DNA from: Kocuria turfanensis
Lineage (GTDB): Bacteria > Actinomycetota > Actinomycetes > Actinomycetales > Micrococcaceae
Length of the DNA: 64,000 nt
NCBI RefSeq assembly: GCF_001580365.1
Contig: NZ_CP014481.1
Coordinates: forward strand, 34,057 to 98,056
Reading direction: 5' to 3'
Position 1 is the stretch's first letter, and each line of letters opens with the position of its first letter. Of the stretch, positions 1 through 8,093 are shown piece after piece. Made by a program: the position numbers and the translations under genes. The notes under the pieces were generated by a model. The model was not told the origin of the DNA. It saw only the letters and a list, made by a program, of their open reading frames with translations, and made no database searches.

Positions 1-681
1 TGGCTGGCCCGCCTGGGCATCTCCCGGCTGCGCGACCTCACCCCGGCGGGGGACGACCTGCGACGCCCACCCCAGCGGATCCGTGCCGCCTGGCCCGGGC
101 ACATGGTCCACCTGGACGTGAAGAAGGTCGGGCGGATCCCCGACGGCGGCGGCTGGCGCGCCCACGGCCGCGGCAGCGCCGAGGCCAAGCAGTCCAAGCG
201 CGGGCCCGGGGCGAAGGTCGGCTACACCTACCTGCACTCGGCCGTGGACGGCTTCTCGAGGCTGGCCTACACCGAGGCCCTGGCCGACGAGAAGGCGGTG
301 ACGACGATCGGGTTCTTCTGCCGGGCAAGAGCCTTCTTCTCCGCCCACGGGATCCAGAGGATCCACCGAGTCGTCACGGACAACGGCGCCAACTACAAGG
401 CCCGCGACTTCACCCGGTGCGTGGAGGCCCTCGCCGGCCGGCACCAGCGCATCAAGCCCTATACGCCCCGGCACAACGGCAAGGTCGAGCGGTACAACCG
501 ACTGCTGGCCGACGAGGTCCTCTACGCCCGCCCCTATTCCAGTGAGCAGGACCGCCGGGACGCGATCGGGGTCTGGGTGAACCACTTCAACTACCATCGG
601 CCCCACACCGCCTGCGGCGATCAGCCCCCGGCCTCACGCACCCCGGCCCGCGCCAATAACGTCATGCCCTCTTACACCTAG
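1..681 (+). CDS. IS481-type transposase, 5'-truncated by window edge
   Basis: Integrase-core (rve) transposase whose reading frame is open from base 1, so the N-terminal helix-turn-helix part lies outside the window. The DDE triad is visible: the first Asp in HLDVKKVGRIPDGG, the second in VTDNGANYKARDF, and the Glu in PRHNGKVERYNRLLADE. The protein ends in NNVMPSYT, a C-terminus typical, from memory, of actinobacterial IS481 transposases, where the terminal inverted repeat overlaps the end of the gene. Directly after the stop an open LysR frame begins, so the element probably inserted into, or recombined with, a LysR gene. The other end of the element cannot be seen. Confidence 0.9.
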   Translation, partial: WLARLGISRLRDLTPAGDDLRRPPQRIRAAWPGHMVHLDVKKVGRIPDGGGWRAHGRGSAEAKQSKRGPGAKVGYTYLHSAVDGFSRLAYTEALADEKAVTTIGFFCRARAFFSAHGIQRIHRVVTDNGANYKARDFTRCVEALAGRHQRIKPYTPRHNGKVERYNRLLADEVLYARPYSSEQDRRDAIGVWVNHFNYHRPHTACGDQPPASRTPARANNVMPSYT

Positions 682-1271
682 CCGATGGCAGCACCGGTGT
701 AGCCTTCATCCGCCCGCCAGTCCCACACACCGACGGTCTGCAGGTCGAAGAGTTGTTTACGGAACCGCGCGTGCTGGTGATGCCGAAGTCCTTCCGCCTC
801 GCCTCCCGACCCATGGTGTTCGTCGATGAAGTCCTGGAAGAACCCTTCATTGCCCGCCATGCCCCAGAGATCTGGCGAGACTTCTGGCTGGCCACCGACG
901 CCCGAGGCGGACAACCCGCACGGATCGGCGCCGACGTGACAACCGTTGACGAGTGTTTCGAAGCCATCCTCAGCCACCAGGGCATCGCCTTCACCCAGAC
1001 CTCCACCCAACGCTTCTACAACTGGCCCGGCCTGACGTTCGTCCCGGTCGCCGATCTTCCGCCCTCGACCGTGAGCATCGCCTGGCGTGAAGACACCGTC
1101 AGCCCTGCCGCACGAGCCTTCATCACCACCGCGCACACGATCGCCGCCTGCACCCCAGTGCCCGAGACCCTCACTTCCAGCAACCCCCACGACCACACCA
1201 CGGCCATCCCGCTGTTGGCTCCGAGCTCACGGCCGGCAACATCTGAGCCGGTCGCCGCACATCAGCCTTGA
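681..1271 (+). pseudogene. LysR-family regulator, C-terminal effector-domain remnant
   Basis: The frame is open directly from the transposase stop. It reads as the second half of a LysR effector-binding domain: VAFIRPPVPHTDGLQVEELF, then PRVLVMPKSFRLASRP and DEVLEEPFIARHAPEIWRDFW. The ligand-fold segments TVDECFEAILSHQGIAF and PGLTFVPVADLPPSTVSIAWR follow. The N-terminal winged helix and about the first half of the effector domain are absent, so it cannot bind DNA as a normal LysR protein. A TTG at 753 could allow a short product, but no good ribosome site precedes it. Most likely a leftover of the IS481 insertion. Confidence 0.8.
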
Positions 1272-2398
1272 TCCGCCGACGTTGATTCCTCTGGGGACCG
1301 GAGCAGCAGCGCCGGTGAGGGCCCGGCACTCAGCGCAGCCACCGGCGGCCCCGCGGACCCCACCCCGGCGGGGTCGCGGCGGCAGGAAAGACGACGGGCC
1401 CTGCTCATGGGGGGGATGACAGGGCCCGCGTGGGTCCCCACCAGCGGTGAGGACACCGACGACCGCGCCGCACCCCGACCTGAAGGGGGGTCAGCCGAGG
1501 GGCACAGATCGACCCTGACGACATTACCGCCAGTCACAGCGCACATGACGCCTCGACACCCCGCAACGCAGACGGCACCCGGCACCGGATGGGCAGCGTC
1601 GAAGCGGTCCTGGGCCGGATAGGAGAACCCGGGCCGGAACCCGGACCAGGACCCCTCCAGCGGATGCTGGTGCGTGGCCCGGACACGCCGAAAAGGCCAC
1701 CGAGGACGAGGAGCTGTCCGGCTGACCGGCGATGAGCTGGAGACCCCTCCACTGACGGAAGCCTCGGTCGCACCCCAGGGGGAGTGGGGGAGCAGCCCTC
1801 GGTGCCCGGGGTTGCCCGCATGCCGTACGCGCCCCGGGACAGAGCATGGTGTGGTGGTGGTGCTCGAGTGCTGTACCGTCCGGCGAGGCGCGATTCAGTG
1901 TGACCGGTGCAACATTTCGCATATTGTTGCCGCTGGTCAGGCCATGGTTCATGGTGGGGGCAGAGGACGAACGGGGCTCGCCGTGGGGGCAGGTTCCATC
2001 GTCGTCAGGCCCCAGACTGGCGCCGCGCACAGCAGACAACGGTGTCCTGTGGGCGGGTACGACCAGCAGTCTGCTTCAAGGGGTGAGTGTTGGAGGCGGT
2101 ACAGGCCGGGGGGCCGTGTACCGCCTCCAGCCACATCTGGGTCACTGCGGGCACCAGCACCGGGGACCACCGACGTCGCAGGCAATGGCCGCCCTCCGGC
2201 AGAGCCCGGATCAGGTCTAAGGATCGTGCTGCGGCCACCTCGGGAGCACCCGCCCTGGACGTGACCGAATACGAGGTCGGTCACACCGACCTGCCAGGAC
2301 CCCCGGGCAGGTGGCCTGGACGGCTCCCCGCTGCAGCCCGGTGCGGACGGTGCGGCGCACCCCCGGCCACGCGGTGGACCGGGCGGGACCAGCCGGGG
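1272..2398. other. 1.1-kb region without a convincing gene
   Basis: Open frames on both strands are Pro/Arg/Gly-rich, lack ribosome sites and match no domain I recognise. Two strong inverted repeats are present: 1395-1403 with 1420-1428 (9 bp, 16-nt loop) and 2092-2103 with 2117-2128 (12 bp, 13-nt loop). Neither is followed by a T tract on the strand of nearby genes. The region may be degenerate DNA left by insertion-sequence activity. Confidence 0.5.
2092..2128. repeat. Perfect 12-bp inverted repeat (hairpin)
   Basis: The arm GGAGGCGGTACA at 2092-2103 is exactly complementary to TGTACCGCCTCC at 2117-2128, with a 13-nt G/C-rich loop. It lies about 270 bp beyond the stop of the leftward gene ending at 2399, so it could end leftward transcription, though no T run follows. 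It could also be an operator-like palindrome. Confidence 0.5.
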
Positions 2399-3232
2399 TC
2401 AGCGGTCGAAGGGAAGATAAATCCTCAGCCACCCGCTCACCCACCGCTGCAGGTCCTCGGGATCCCACCCCGGGGCGTTCGCTTCCAGGGCATCGGTTGC
2501 TGTCCGGTCGACCGCGGTGACGCCGTCCTGGGCGGCCAACTCGGTGGCCAGCCGGGCCACCAGCCCGGGGTGCTGGCCGGCAATGTCGGCGCGCACCCCG
2601 ACATCGAAGCCGGTCGGGGCGGCGACCACCAACACCGGTGGATCCACCATCAGCGGTGGGTGCTCATCGTGCAGGGCGGCGATCATCGCCGCCGCGTACT
2701 CGGCCAGCTCGTTCTCCCCCAGTGAGGGTTCCCCGCGTTTGAGCCGTAGCATCCCGGCCATCGGCAAGGTCGGCACGAAGATCTGCTGCCCACCCCCGAG
2801 CAGCACCGGATGCTGGTGCAGATGATGCCGTGGGTCTCCCGGGGAACCCAGGCCCCACGCCGCAGTCGGGGCGCCGAGGATCATCACCTGGGCCAGATAG
2901 GAGACCAGGCCGTCCAGCAGCACGAACATCGTTGCCGAGGGCACATGCATGCTGGTCACGGTGTGCCTCGCCCAGGACGACCACCTCTCCCGCGGCTCCA
3001 CCGCATCCTCCACCGTGGGATCCGCGGCCAACTCCGCCCGCCGACCGGTGATCCACGCCCACAGCGGAGTCAACGATGCCGCGGTGCCATCCAGGGCCGC
3101 CTCCGGGTCCATGCCCTGAGCAGCGAGTTCGGCGCGCAACCGCTGCAGGGCCGGAACCCGCTCAGACAGGAACTCCTCCAGAGCGGCCTCGGCCTGGGCG
3201 GGGCTCATTCGCCGGTAGTGCGTCATCGGCAT
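2399..3232 (-). CDS. Conserved-looking protein of unknown function
   Basis: 277 aa from the ATG at 3232 (MPMTHYRR); an in-frame ATG six bases further in is equally possible. I do not recognise a family. Residues 1-90 are helical and charged (PAQAEAALEEFLSERVPALQRLRAEL). The middle has a hydrophobic stretch around SATMFVLLDGLVSYLAQVMI, and the C-terminal part alternates short helices and strands with the ending LRIYLPFDR. There is no signal peptide, and composition is typical of real high-GC coding DNA. It is encoded on the same strand as the GAF-ANTAR and Rep-like genes upstream, about 160 bp from the former, so loose co-transcription is possible. The function is unassigned. Confidence 0.65.
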   Translation of the reverse strand: MPMTHYRRMSPAQAEAALEEFLSERVPALQRLRAELAAQGMDPEAALDGTAASLTPLWAWITGRRAELAADPTVEDAVEPRERWSSWARHTVTSMHVPSATMFVLLDGLVSYLAQVMILGAPTAAWGLGSPGDPRHHLHQHPVLLGGGQQIFVPTLPMAGMLRLKRGEPSLGENELAEYAAAMIAALHDEHPPLMVDPPVLVVAAPTGFDVGVRADIAGQHPGLVARLATELAAQDGVTAVDRTATDALEANAPGWDPEDLQRWVSGWLRIYLPFDR

Positions 3233-3391
3233 GGTCCCCACCGTAACCAGCACCAGAGCGGGACCGATCGATTCCGACCAAGATGACAGCATGCGCGTTC
3301 CTTGTGCGGAGCTCAGCCGGTCACTGTCGGCACCACCGGTGGTCTGTTTGCAGCCCTGGATCCTGCGACGACCGGGCCCATGCGGTCTGGG

Positions 3392-4117
3392 TTACCGCAC
3401 GGGTCCTTCCGGGGGGTCCAGGAGCCGGCGGGCGGCCTCGGGCACCGATTGGTGCTCGTGCTCGGCGGCCTCCTGCAGGCGAGCCATTGCCTGGGTCCGG
3501 TCCAGGTGGTGGCGTTCCATCAACACCCCGGTGGCGGTGTCGACGGTCTGCCGGCGGGTGAGCACCGCACGCAGCGCCGTGCTCACCCGGGGTGGGTCCT
3601 GGCTGGCCTGGCCTCCGGTGAGCAGGGCGGCCAAGGCTGCGGCCAGTAGCTCCAAGGACCGCTCATCGGTGGCACTGAAGGCGTGAGGGGTGGTGGCGTA
3701 GACCTTGATCACGCCCAGGGTCTGACCGCCGGCCACCAAGGGCACGGCCAGCACCGCGCCCACCCCCATCCCGGTCACGGCCGTCGACCAACCCGGCCAT
3801 CGGGTCTCTGTCCCGGTGTCCTCGACGCGTTCGGGGACCGCACTGGCCCACGCACTCAAACACGGGCCTTCCCCGAGCTCGTCCTCGACCCCGTCGACGG
3901 CCTCGACCACCGCATCCGTGGCCGCCGCGGTGATCTGAGCCCCGCCCGGTTCTAGCAAAGACACCCCGGCCCCGGCCGCCGGGCCGATCAGGTGCACGGC
4001 CAGCTGGGCGATCTGGGTCACCGCACTCGGGGCGGCCGCCTGACCCACCAGCACCTCGTGCAGGCCGGTGAACAGCACCACCAAATCCTCCACCAACGGA
4101 TCCGCATCCCGTGTCAT
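3392..4117 (-). CDS. GAF and ANTAR domain RNA-binding antiterminator
   Basis: 241 aa from an ATG at 4117 with GGAGGA seven bases upstream. Residues 1-155 form a GAF domain: a helical start, then VHLIGPAAGAGVSLLEPGG, ELGEGPCLSAWASA and AVLAVPLVAGGQTLGVIKVY. Residues 175-235 match ANTAR: the segment LRAVLTRRQTVDTATGVLME is the usual first-helix signature, followed by AMARLQEAAEHEHQSVPEAA. GAF-ANTAR proteins are common in Actinobacteria and bind tandem hairpins in target mRNAs to prevent termination when the GAF domain senses a ligand. The ligand and targets here are unknown. The frame stays open upstream of 4117, but that extension is Pro/Arg-rich antisense to the next gene and is not credible. 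Confidence 0.9.
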   Translation of the reverse strand: MTRDADPLVEDLVVLFTGLHEVLVGQAAAPSAVTQIAQLAVHLIGPAAGAGVSLLEPGGAQITAAATDAVVEAVDGVEDELGEGPCLSAWASAVPERVEDTGTETRWPGWSTAVTGMGVGAVLAVPLVAGGQTLGVIKVYATTPHAFSATDERSLELLAAALAALLTGGQASQDPPRVSTALRAVLTRRQTVDTATGVLMERHHLDRTQAMARLQEAAEHEHQSVPEAARRLLDPPEGPVR

Positions 4118-4202
4118 GACCCCATCCTCCCCGACACCACCGCCCCAACACCGTCTCAGCGATACCCGCACCACCTTTATGTCACTGCCCACCACCGCCC
4201 GG

Positions 4203-5456
4203 TCACCCCTGGAGGCTGCGGGCAGCCGCGGCCCCGGCGGCGATCTGTGCGGCCCACCGGACCCTGAACGGGCGCCCATCCACCCGGGCCACCTCCGCAG
4301 ACCTAACGGCCACACCCCCCGCCGTAGCCTCGCCGGCCGCCTGCCGGGCGGTGCGCCGGGCCGCGGCCGCGACCGCCTCGGCCCGGCGCTGCTCGGCCTC
4401 GGCAGCCGCGCGTTGGTCGGGGGAACGGTGCGGGGTGCCGTCCTGGTGGGTCCAGGCGCGCAGCCGGGCGGCGAACCAGGCCCCGGGGTGGGTGATGCCG
4501 GTGGCCGCGTCGTGGGGGTAGCGGTGGCCGTTAGGTGCCCAGTCCAGGGCGTGGAGCACGTCAGCGACACTCCAGCCGGCCCGGAAGTGGGTCTTGGCCA
4601 CCGAGACCACGTAGGCGGTGGTGATCCGCCGCAGCACCAGCGCATGGTGCTGGATCTCCAACCCCGCCCAACGATAAGCCTGCTTCCAATCCGACCGGGG
4701 CGCCCCCACCCTCGAAGGCTGAACCGTCGCATGAGCCGGCCACAGCGGAGCTGTCCGTTGGGCAAGGGCGGCTTGGATTTCCCGCCGCTGCGCGGCGGCC
4801 TTGGCAGAGGGCCGCGGCGCAGCCGCGTCCTTTGGGGAAAGGCTCTCGCGCGCGTGCGGGGGAGAACATACCCCCTCCGGGGGGACCGGGCCGACATTTA
4901 TATCCACAGACACTGCTGCCTCCTCTTCCGTCTTCTCGGTCGGCGTGGGTGCAGGAACCGGAGGCGCGGGGACGGTCAGGGCGTAGACGGGGGCCTCGCC
5001 CTGCTTCTTGCCTGTGGCCCGCGGGGTGTAGCGGGCCGACCGCCCGGTGGCCACCACTGCCAGCAGCCCCCAGTCTTTGAGCCGGCGGATCATCCGCCCC
5101 ACCGAGTCCTCGTGCACCCCGAGGCGTTCCGCGACCCAGGCCCAGGTGGTGCGCCAGGTCCGTGAGGCCGGGTCCTGCTGGACGGCAATCACCTCGATGA
5201 GGGCGGCCATGTTGGCCCGGCCATCGGCGCGCATCAGCTCCAGGGCCGGGTGCTCCAGCACGACGCGCTTCCAGGCGACCACGTGCCGGGCCAGCCGGCA
5301 CCCCTTCGGGACGGCGCGCAGCACCACGGCCTTGGAGCGTTCGTAGGCCACCCGCACCCGCCGACGGTGCGAGGGGAGCTCCCCGGAGGCCTCGAGGGCA
5401 GCGTCAGGGGCGGAGTGTGACCGAAAATCGGCGTGACGTAGTGCAGAGGGGTCCAT
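4203..5456 (-). CDS. Probable plasmid replication initiator (HTH Rep-like protein)
   Basis: 417 aa from the ATG at 5456; a GTG at 5489 would add 11 residues but lies in the loop of a hairpin. Around residues 95-145 there is a winged-helix motif, TWAWVAERLGVHEDSVGRMI followed by RRLKDWGLLAVVATGRSARY. This arrangement is seen in replication proteins of actinobacterial theta-type plasmids, whose precise subfamily I cannot assign. After a Pro/Glu-rich linker, a second helical domain (about residues 255-330) contains LRRITTAYVVSVAKTHFRAG. The C-terminus is Ala/Arg-rich. A structured leader and a convergent terminator-like hairpin lie just upstream, a layout typical of copy-number control. The alternative is a transcriptional regulator without replication activity. 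Confidence 0.6.
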   Translation of the reverse strand: MDPSALRHADFRSHSAPDAALEASGELPSHRRRVRVAYERSKAVVLRAVPKGCRLARHVVAWKRVVLEHPALELMRADGRANMAALIEVIAVQQDPASRTWRTTWAWVAERLGVHEDSVGRMIRRLKDWGLLAVVATGRSARYTPRATGKKQGEAPVYALTVPAPPVPAPTPTEKTEEEAAVSVDINVGPVPPEGVCSPPHARESLSPKDAAAPRPSAKAAAQRREIQAALAQRTAPLWPAHATVQPSRVGAPRSDWKQAYRWAGLEIQHHALVLRRITTAYVVSVAKTHFRAGWSVADVLHALDWAPNGHRYPHDAATGITHPGAWFAARLRAWTHQDGTPHRSPDQRAAAEAEQRRAEAVAAAARRTARQAAGEATAGGVAVRSAEVARVDGRPFRVRWAAQIAAGAAAARSLQG

Positions 5457-5480
5457 TTGCGGACGCGCCTCAGGTACACT

Positions 5481-5500
5481 AGGGGACACAACAGTCCCCT
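5481..5500. promoter_or_regulatory. Inverted repeat just upstream of the rep-like gene
   Basis: AGGGGAC at 5481-5487 pairs with GTCCCCT at 5494-5500 across a 6-nt loop. In the rep mRNA this hairpin ends about 25 nt before the chosen ATG and would contain the alternative GTG start in its loop. It is a candidate operator or leader hairpin for rep control. Confidence 0.45.
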
Positions 5501-5623
5501 GGTATTGGGTTCATGACAGGTTCCGATTCAGTTAGCTGTTGAAACGGCTGTCTAGGTCGCCAAACTTGCGACAGCCGGATGACTTCGACGGCCCGCCCTG
5601 CCAAGGCGGGCCGTCAGTCTTTT
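5487..5623 (+). ncRNA. Candidate antisense (countertranscribed) RNA to the rep leader
   Basis: On the plus strand, opposite to rep, a TACACT (5475-5480) could be a -10 box. About 60 nt further on there is an 8-bp stem (CGGCTGTC 5545-5552 with GACAGCCG 5570-5577, 17-nt loop). Then comes a terminator: an 11-bp G/C stem (5587-5597 with 5605-5615) followed by AGTCTTTT. A transcript of roughly 135 nt would be complementary to the rep leader, as in ctRNA systems controlling plasmid copy number. No good -35 hexamer is visible, and no reading frame of note exists. This is a hypothesis from layout only. Confidence 0.35.
5587..5623 (+). terminator. Rho-independent terminator, plus strand
   Basis: The perfect 11-bp stem GACGGCCCGCC / GGCGGGCCGTC has a 7-nt loop and is followed by AGTCTTTT. 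The T tract lies on the plus-strand side, so it ends rightward transcription coming from the rep leader region. It also sits directly after the stop of the leftward gene at 5622. Confidence 0.75.
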
Positions 5624-5837
5624 AAGCAGAGTTAGCCAGCGGTAGGCGCGGCTCCTCCCTATTGTCGAGCTTGTTGGGTCGTCCCGCATCGCGGTCGATC
5701 AAGGCACCGATGTACTCGGCCATGCTGAGTCCCGTTCGATGAGACGCTTCGACGGCCGCGCGATGCTGCTCAGGAGACACACGCGTGGACAGCGCCACTT
5801 TGTGTCCTTGCAGCTTCGGTTGCTGGTACTCGGTCAT
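5622..5837 (-). CDS. Ribbon-helix-helix (CopG-like) small protein
   Basis: 71 aa from the ATG at 5837. The core KVALSTRVSPEQHRAAVEAS followed by HRTGLSMAEYIGALIDRD is a ribbon-helix-helix fold: one beta strand that pairs in a dimer to contact DNA, then two helices. Such proteins serve as plasmid copy-control or accessory regulators, or as antitoxins. No toxin gene is next to it. It lies directly upstream of, and in the same direction as, the rep-like gene, so a role in plasmid maintenance or rep regulation is reasonable but unproven. The downstream hairpin at 5587-5615 separates the two genes. Confidence 0.75.
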   Translation of the reverse strand: MTEYQQPKLQGHKVALSTRVSPEQHRAAVEASHRTGLSMAEYIGALIDRDAGRPNKLDNREEPRLPLANSA

Positions 5838-5986
5838 GAAGTCATCGTTGCACACCGCAACCGCAACCGGTAGCGGTGTGGGGTGTGTCTCCACGATTTC
5901 TTGGCCCCCTTGATTCTGAAACCTGAGGTGGTAAAAGTGCGCTGAAGGCTCCCACCTGGGTGTATCGCATCAACCATACAGTCTTT

Positions 5987-5998
5987 TGAACATGTTCA
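5987..5998. promoter_or_regulatory. Operator copy 1, TGAACATGTTCA (before ImmA operon)
   Basis: Perfect 12-bp palindrome, extended to 14 bp by flanking T and A, ending 38 bases before the ATG of the peptidase gene. The same sequence occurs at 8569-8580, 28151-28162 and 28607-28618. The probable binder is the XRE protein encoded at the end of this operon. Confidence 0.75.
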
Positions 5999-6001
5999 AC
6001 A

Positions 6002-6013
6002 TAAACATGTTCA
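6002..6013. promoter_or_regulatory. Operator copy 2, one mismatch (TAAACATGTTCA)
   Basis: This copy differs from the consensus palindrome by one base and is centred 15 bp from copy 1. Two adjacent sites suggest cooperative binding and autoregulation of the peptidase-to-XRE operon. Confidence 0.65.
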
Positions 6014-6035
6014 AGTTCCGGGTAGCCTGGAGGGC

Positions 6036-6491
6036 ATGTCTTGGCTAGGGGGAACTGTTTCCCGTTCCGACTCTGATGTGCTGGCTGAGCTGCCGGACCA
6101 TCTCACCTGGGAGGGTCTCCATCTGGAGGTGCAGCGTCGGCACGGCAAGCCCATCCACATCAAGCCTGCCCCGGCGGGGTTGGGTCAGGACGTCACGGGC
6201 CTGTGGCTGGAGAAGGCTGAGCGGTCCTGGATTTTCCATGCTGCCGGTGAGAGCGAGCTGCTGCGCCGGCACGTGATCCTGCACGAGTACGGACACATCC
6301 TCCTCATGCACGGTGGGTGCGAACTGACGCTGGGAAACGCGTTTTCACACATCGGGGGCTCCCGACGAATCAAGACCCTTCTCGGGCGGTCCTCGACCTG
6401 GACGGCCCAGGAGATCGCGGCAGAGAACGCCGCCACGCGGTTGGCCGCCCGACTGATCCAGCAGGTGGATCCTCTGCTCGAGGCCTTCTGA
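6036..6491 (+). CDS. ImmA/IrrE-family metallopeptidase
   Basis: 151 aa. The zinc-binding HExxH motif is in HVILHEYGHILLMH (about residues 79-92). A later Glu in AENAATRLAARLIQ (about residues 130-142) probably supplies the third ligand. ImmA/IrrE peptidases cleave XRE-type repressors to switch on mobile elements (ImmA-ImmR of ICEBs1) or stress responses (IrrE-DdrO). Here the gene begins a four-gene operon with overlapping ends (TGATG with the next gene) that finishes with an XRE regulator, so that regulator is the expected substrate. Two palindromic operator copies precede the gene. The ribosome site is weak, with GGAGG about 8 bases before the ATG. Confidence 0.9.
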   Translation: MSWLGGTVSRSDSDVLAELPDHLTWEGLHLEVQRRHGKPIHIKPAPAGLGQDVTGLWLEKAERSWIFHAAGESELLRRHVILHEYGHILLMHGGCELTLGNAFSHIGGSRRIKTLLGRSSTWTAQEIAAENAATRLAARLIQQVDPLLEAF

Positions 6492-7492
6492 TGAGCCTCG
6501 GAGCGGTGTTGAGTCTGCTCAAGGCCGTGGCGTTCCTCTTCGCCGCCGTGGCAGTGGTCGTTCGTCTGCCACGAGTGGCGCGGCGACGCCGAGTGGACTT
6601 CGTCTGGGTGGGCACGGCGTTGGCGGCGCTGGCCTTCTCTGCCAACGGGGTCATGGTGCCCGAACCGACCGTGGATGCGTGGCTGGGCGGGGAGAACATC
6701 TTCCATTTGGTGCGCAACCTGCTCGCGCTCAGCGCCGTATGGTGCCTGCGGGCGGCCCTCGTCCAGTCCCTGCAGCGCAGGGACTGGAGCCGGTCGCGGA
6801 CATTGCGGGAGGCCGCCATAGGTGGTGCCTTGCTGCTGGGGCTGACGGCAGCGTTCTTCTCGATCGACCGGGGCCCGACCTCGGGAGCGTTCATTCCGGA
6901 CCACCTTGCCCAGGGCGGCACCCTGGTCTACACGCTGCTCATCATGGTGATGGGAGCGTGGAACGCCGCCGATGTTGCCCGTGTCGCCTTCCGGGAACTC
7001 ACCCTGCGCCAGCATGGGTACGACCGCCTGCTGTGGCCGGGGCTGTTCGGCCTGGGTGTGGGAGGTTCTCTGCTCGTGCTCGGCTGCGCGCTCGAGGCCG
7101 GCTACGCAGTCCTGGGGTATTCCGGCACGTGGGATGCTGTAGCTGTGGCCCTGCGGGCCTCGTTCGGGCCGGTCTTCCTGCCCGGGGCCGTGCTGGTGTG
7201 CTTGGCCGTGGCGTGGCTGGGTCTCTACGCCCAAGGCCGGCGCCTGAAGATGGGTCTGCGCATGGACATCCTGAGGATCGCCCCGGTGTGGGCCCACCTC
7301 GGCGCGGACCGGTGGAGTCCTGGTGGACGCCCTCCGGGCTGGCGCAGCGCTCTGTCGGCTGATCCCCAGAAGGTTCTCTACAGTGCCGTCATTGCCGTCG
7401 AAGACGCCCTGCGGGCAGAGAACGCGGGCCTGTCGGAAAAGCAACGGTGTGCCCTGCGGGGCGCCGAGAGGAGATTTGAACTCACATCATGA
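6491..7492 (+). CDS. MAB_1171c-like integral membrane protein
   Basis: 333 aa from the ATG overlapping the previous stop. The N-terminal two thirds contain about seven hydrophobic segments, for example LSLLKAVAFLFAAVAVVV, VWVGTALAALAFSANGVMV, AAIGGALLLGLTAAFF, TLVYTLLIMVMGAWNA, LLWPGLFGLGVGGSLLVLG and PVFLPGAVLVCLAVAWLGLY. The last 90 residues are soluble and helical, with DPQKVLYSAVIAVEDALRAE. This topology matches the actinobacterial MAB_1171c family (a DUF6545-type C-terminal domain, from memory). That family often occurs beside ImmA/IrrE peptidases and XRE regulators. Its biochemical activity is unknown; a signal sensor or exporter that controls the peptidase is my inference. Confidence 0.8.
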   Translation: MSLGAVLSLLKAVAFLFAAVAVVVRLPRVARRRRVDFVWVGTALAALAFSANGVMVPEPTVDAWLGGENIFHLVRNLLALSAVWCLRAALVQSLQRRDWSRSRTLREAAIGGALLLGLTAAFFSIDRGPTSGAFIPDHLAQGGTLVYTLLIMVMGAWNAADVARVAFRELTLRQHGYDRLLWPGLFGLGVGGSLLVLGCALEAGYAVLGYSGTWDAVAVALRASFGPVFLPGAVLVCLAVAWLGLYAQGRRLKMGLRMDILRIAPVWAHLGADRWSPGGRPPGWRSALSADPQKVLYSAVIAVEDALRAENAGLSEKQRCALRGAERRFELTS

Positions 7493-8082
7493 GCACCTCG
7501 ATCGTCGTCCCTCGCTGGGAGAGAACCGCCACGGAAGCCTTCCAGCCTCCGGTGCTGCTGGCGGCGCTGCTCATCGCGCTGCCCTGGGGGGCGAACCCTT
7601 CTGCGGCCTCGCTGTGGTGGGGAATCAGCGCGGCCCTCATCGTGTGCGGGGTTCCACTGGCCGTGGTCCTCATGCTGGTGCGCCGAGGGATCCTCACCGA
7701 CCACCACGTGAGCGTGAAGGAGCACCGCCGCCCGGTGATGGCCGGAGTGCTGGTGCTGGTCCTCAGCTACCTCACGGCGGCGATCCTGCTGCAGGGACCG
7801 ATCGAGATCGTGGCGCTGCTCGTGGCCACGTTTTTGGCCGGGCTGGTGATCGCTGTGGTGAGTCCGTGGTGGAAGATCTCCGGGCACGGCATGATGATGG
7901 GCGGAACTATTGTTGCCCTGACAACATCCTGGGGTGTGGTCGGGCTGCTGTTCGTTCCGGTGGGCCTGGCGGTGTGCTGGAGCCGCATCCGGCTCCAGGA
8001 CCACACCGGGCCGCAGGTGATCTCAGGCTTCATCTACGGGCTGGCCTTCCTGGGCAGCATCTACGCCTGGATCGTGACATGA
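7489..8082 (+). CDS. PAP2-related membrane protein
   Basis: 197 aa with five to six transmembrane segments. It carries degenerate but recognisable PAP2 phosphatase motifs. VKEHRRPVMAGV (about residues 72-83) stands for motif 1, WWKISGHGMMMGG (about 124-136) for the SGH motif, and SRIRLQDHTGPQVISGF (about 165-181) for the SR-x5-H motif. The key SGH and Arg/His residues are retained, so activity on a phospholipid or polyprenyl diphosphate is possible. It overlaps the upstream membrane-protein gene by four bases and the XRE region follows directly, which makes it part of the same signalling operon. Confidence 0.8.
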   Translation: MSTSIVVPRWERTATEAFQPPVLLAALLIALPWGANPSAASLWWGISAALIVCGVPLAVVLMLVRRGILTDHHVSVKEHRRPVMAGVLVLVLSYLTAAILLQGPIEIVALLVATFLAGLVIAVVSPWWKISGHGMMMGGTIVALTTSWGVVGLLFVPVGLAVCWSRIRLQDHTGPQVISGFIYGLAFLGSIYAWIVT

Positions 8083-8093
8083 GGAGAAACCAC

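Noticed and set aside
1674..2264. Possible genes between the LysR remnant and 2.4 kb
   Set aside because: All frames here lack ribosome sites, have no domains and overlap each other on both strands with similar composition.
4118..4897. N-terminal extension of the GAF-ANTAR protein to 501 residues
   Set aside because: The extension is Pro/Arg/Ser-rich antisense or offset coding of the Rep-like gene; the GAF domain begins right after the ATG at 4117, which has a good ribosome site.
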